Shown here piece after piece: positions 63,999 to 64,000 of a stretch of 64,000 nucleotides of DNA. This DNA is from Pelobates cultripes (taxonomy: Eukaryota; Chordata; Amphibia; Anura; Pelobatidae). Under the pieces are notes generated by a model, which was not told where the DNA came from, did no database searches, and saw nothing but the letters and a program-made list of their open reading frames with translations. The translations under genes and the position numbers were made by a program. How positions within the stretch are numbered: position 1 is the stretch's first letter; each line of letters opens with the position of its first letter. Where the stretch lies: NCBI GenBank assembly GCA_933207985.1, contig OW240916.1:85219870-85283869 (forward strand). Direction: 5' to 3'.

Positions 63999-64000
63999 AT

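Overview
The window is vertebrate nuclear DNA, most probably from an anuran amphibian. It is AT-rich, intron-rich and crowded with repeats of kinds typical of frogs: T2-like MITEs with TTAAAGG termini, hAT-type elements carrying tandem repeats, Tc1 and L1. The species is not determinable from the sequence alone.

Two protein genes lie head-to-tail on the minus strand. SUGP1 (SURP and G-patch splicing factor) occupies 38841-61833: 13 exons (2 to 14 by human numbering) were assembled by hand, with every splice phase matching, giving 616 codons. Exon 1 must lie beyond the right edge. Downstream, TM6SF2 (EXPERA-domain ER membrane protein of lipoprotein secretion) runs from its start codon at 31957 to 528: eight exons, 267 residues, all phases matching; the last exons lie beyond the left edge. 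The order SUGP1 then TM6SF2 on one strand matches the mammalian 19p13 arrangement, which together with the residues identifies TM6SF2 rather than TM6SF1. About 6.9 kb separates the genes.

The rest is introns and repeats. TM6SF2 intron 5 holds a decayed Tc1 transposon (3394-4689). Intron 3 holds a full-length L1 (7288-14926) with both ORFs open, polyA tail and perfect 16-bp target-site duplications, antisense to TM6SF2. Intron 2 has MITE and L1-tail fragments. Intron 1 (13.6 kb) holds a 3'-truncated L1 fragment and a nest of three hAT-like elements (20848-26110), each carrying its own tandem array and inserted in the array or body of the previous one. The intergenic segment holds several MITEs, a 572-bp hAT element with near-perfect 8-bp duplications, and a 5'-truncated LINE tail with perfect 17-bp duplications. 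SUGP1 introns hold about ten T2-like MITEs, some with long hairpins, a tRNA-derived SINE, LINE tails and a hAT-like element with a 1-kb minisatellite (59636-61454).

No bacterial-type system, CRISPR array or new protein family was found. The most interesting structures are the young L1, the nested tandem-repeat-bearing hAT elements, the duplicated SURP exon pairs of SUGP1, and MITE hairpins resembling small-RNA precursors.
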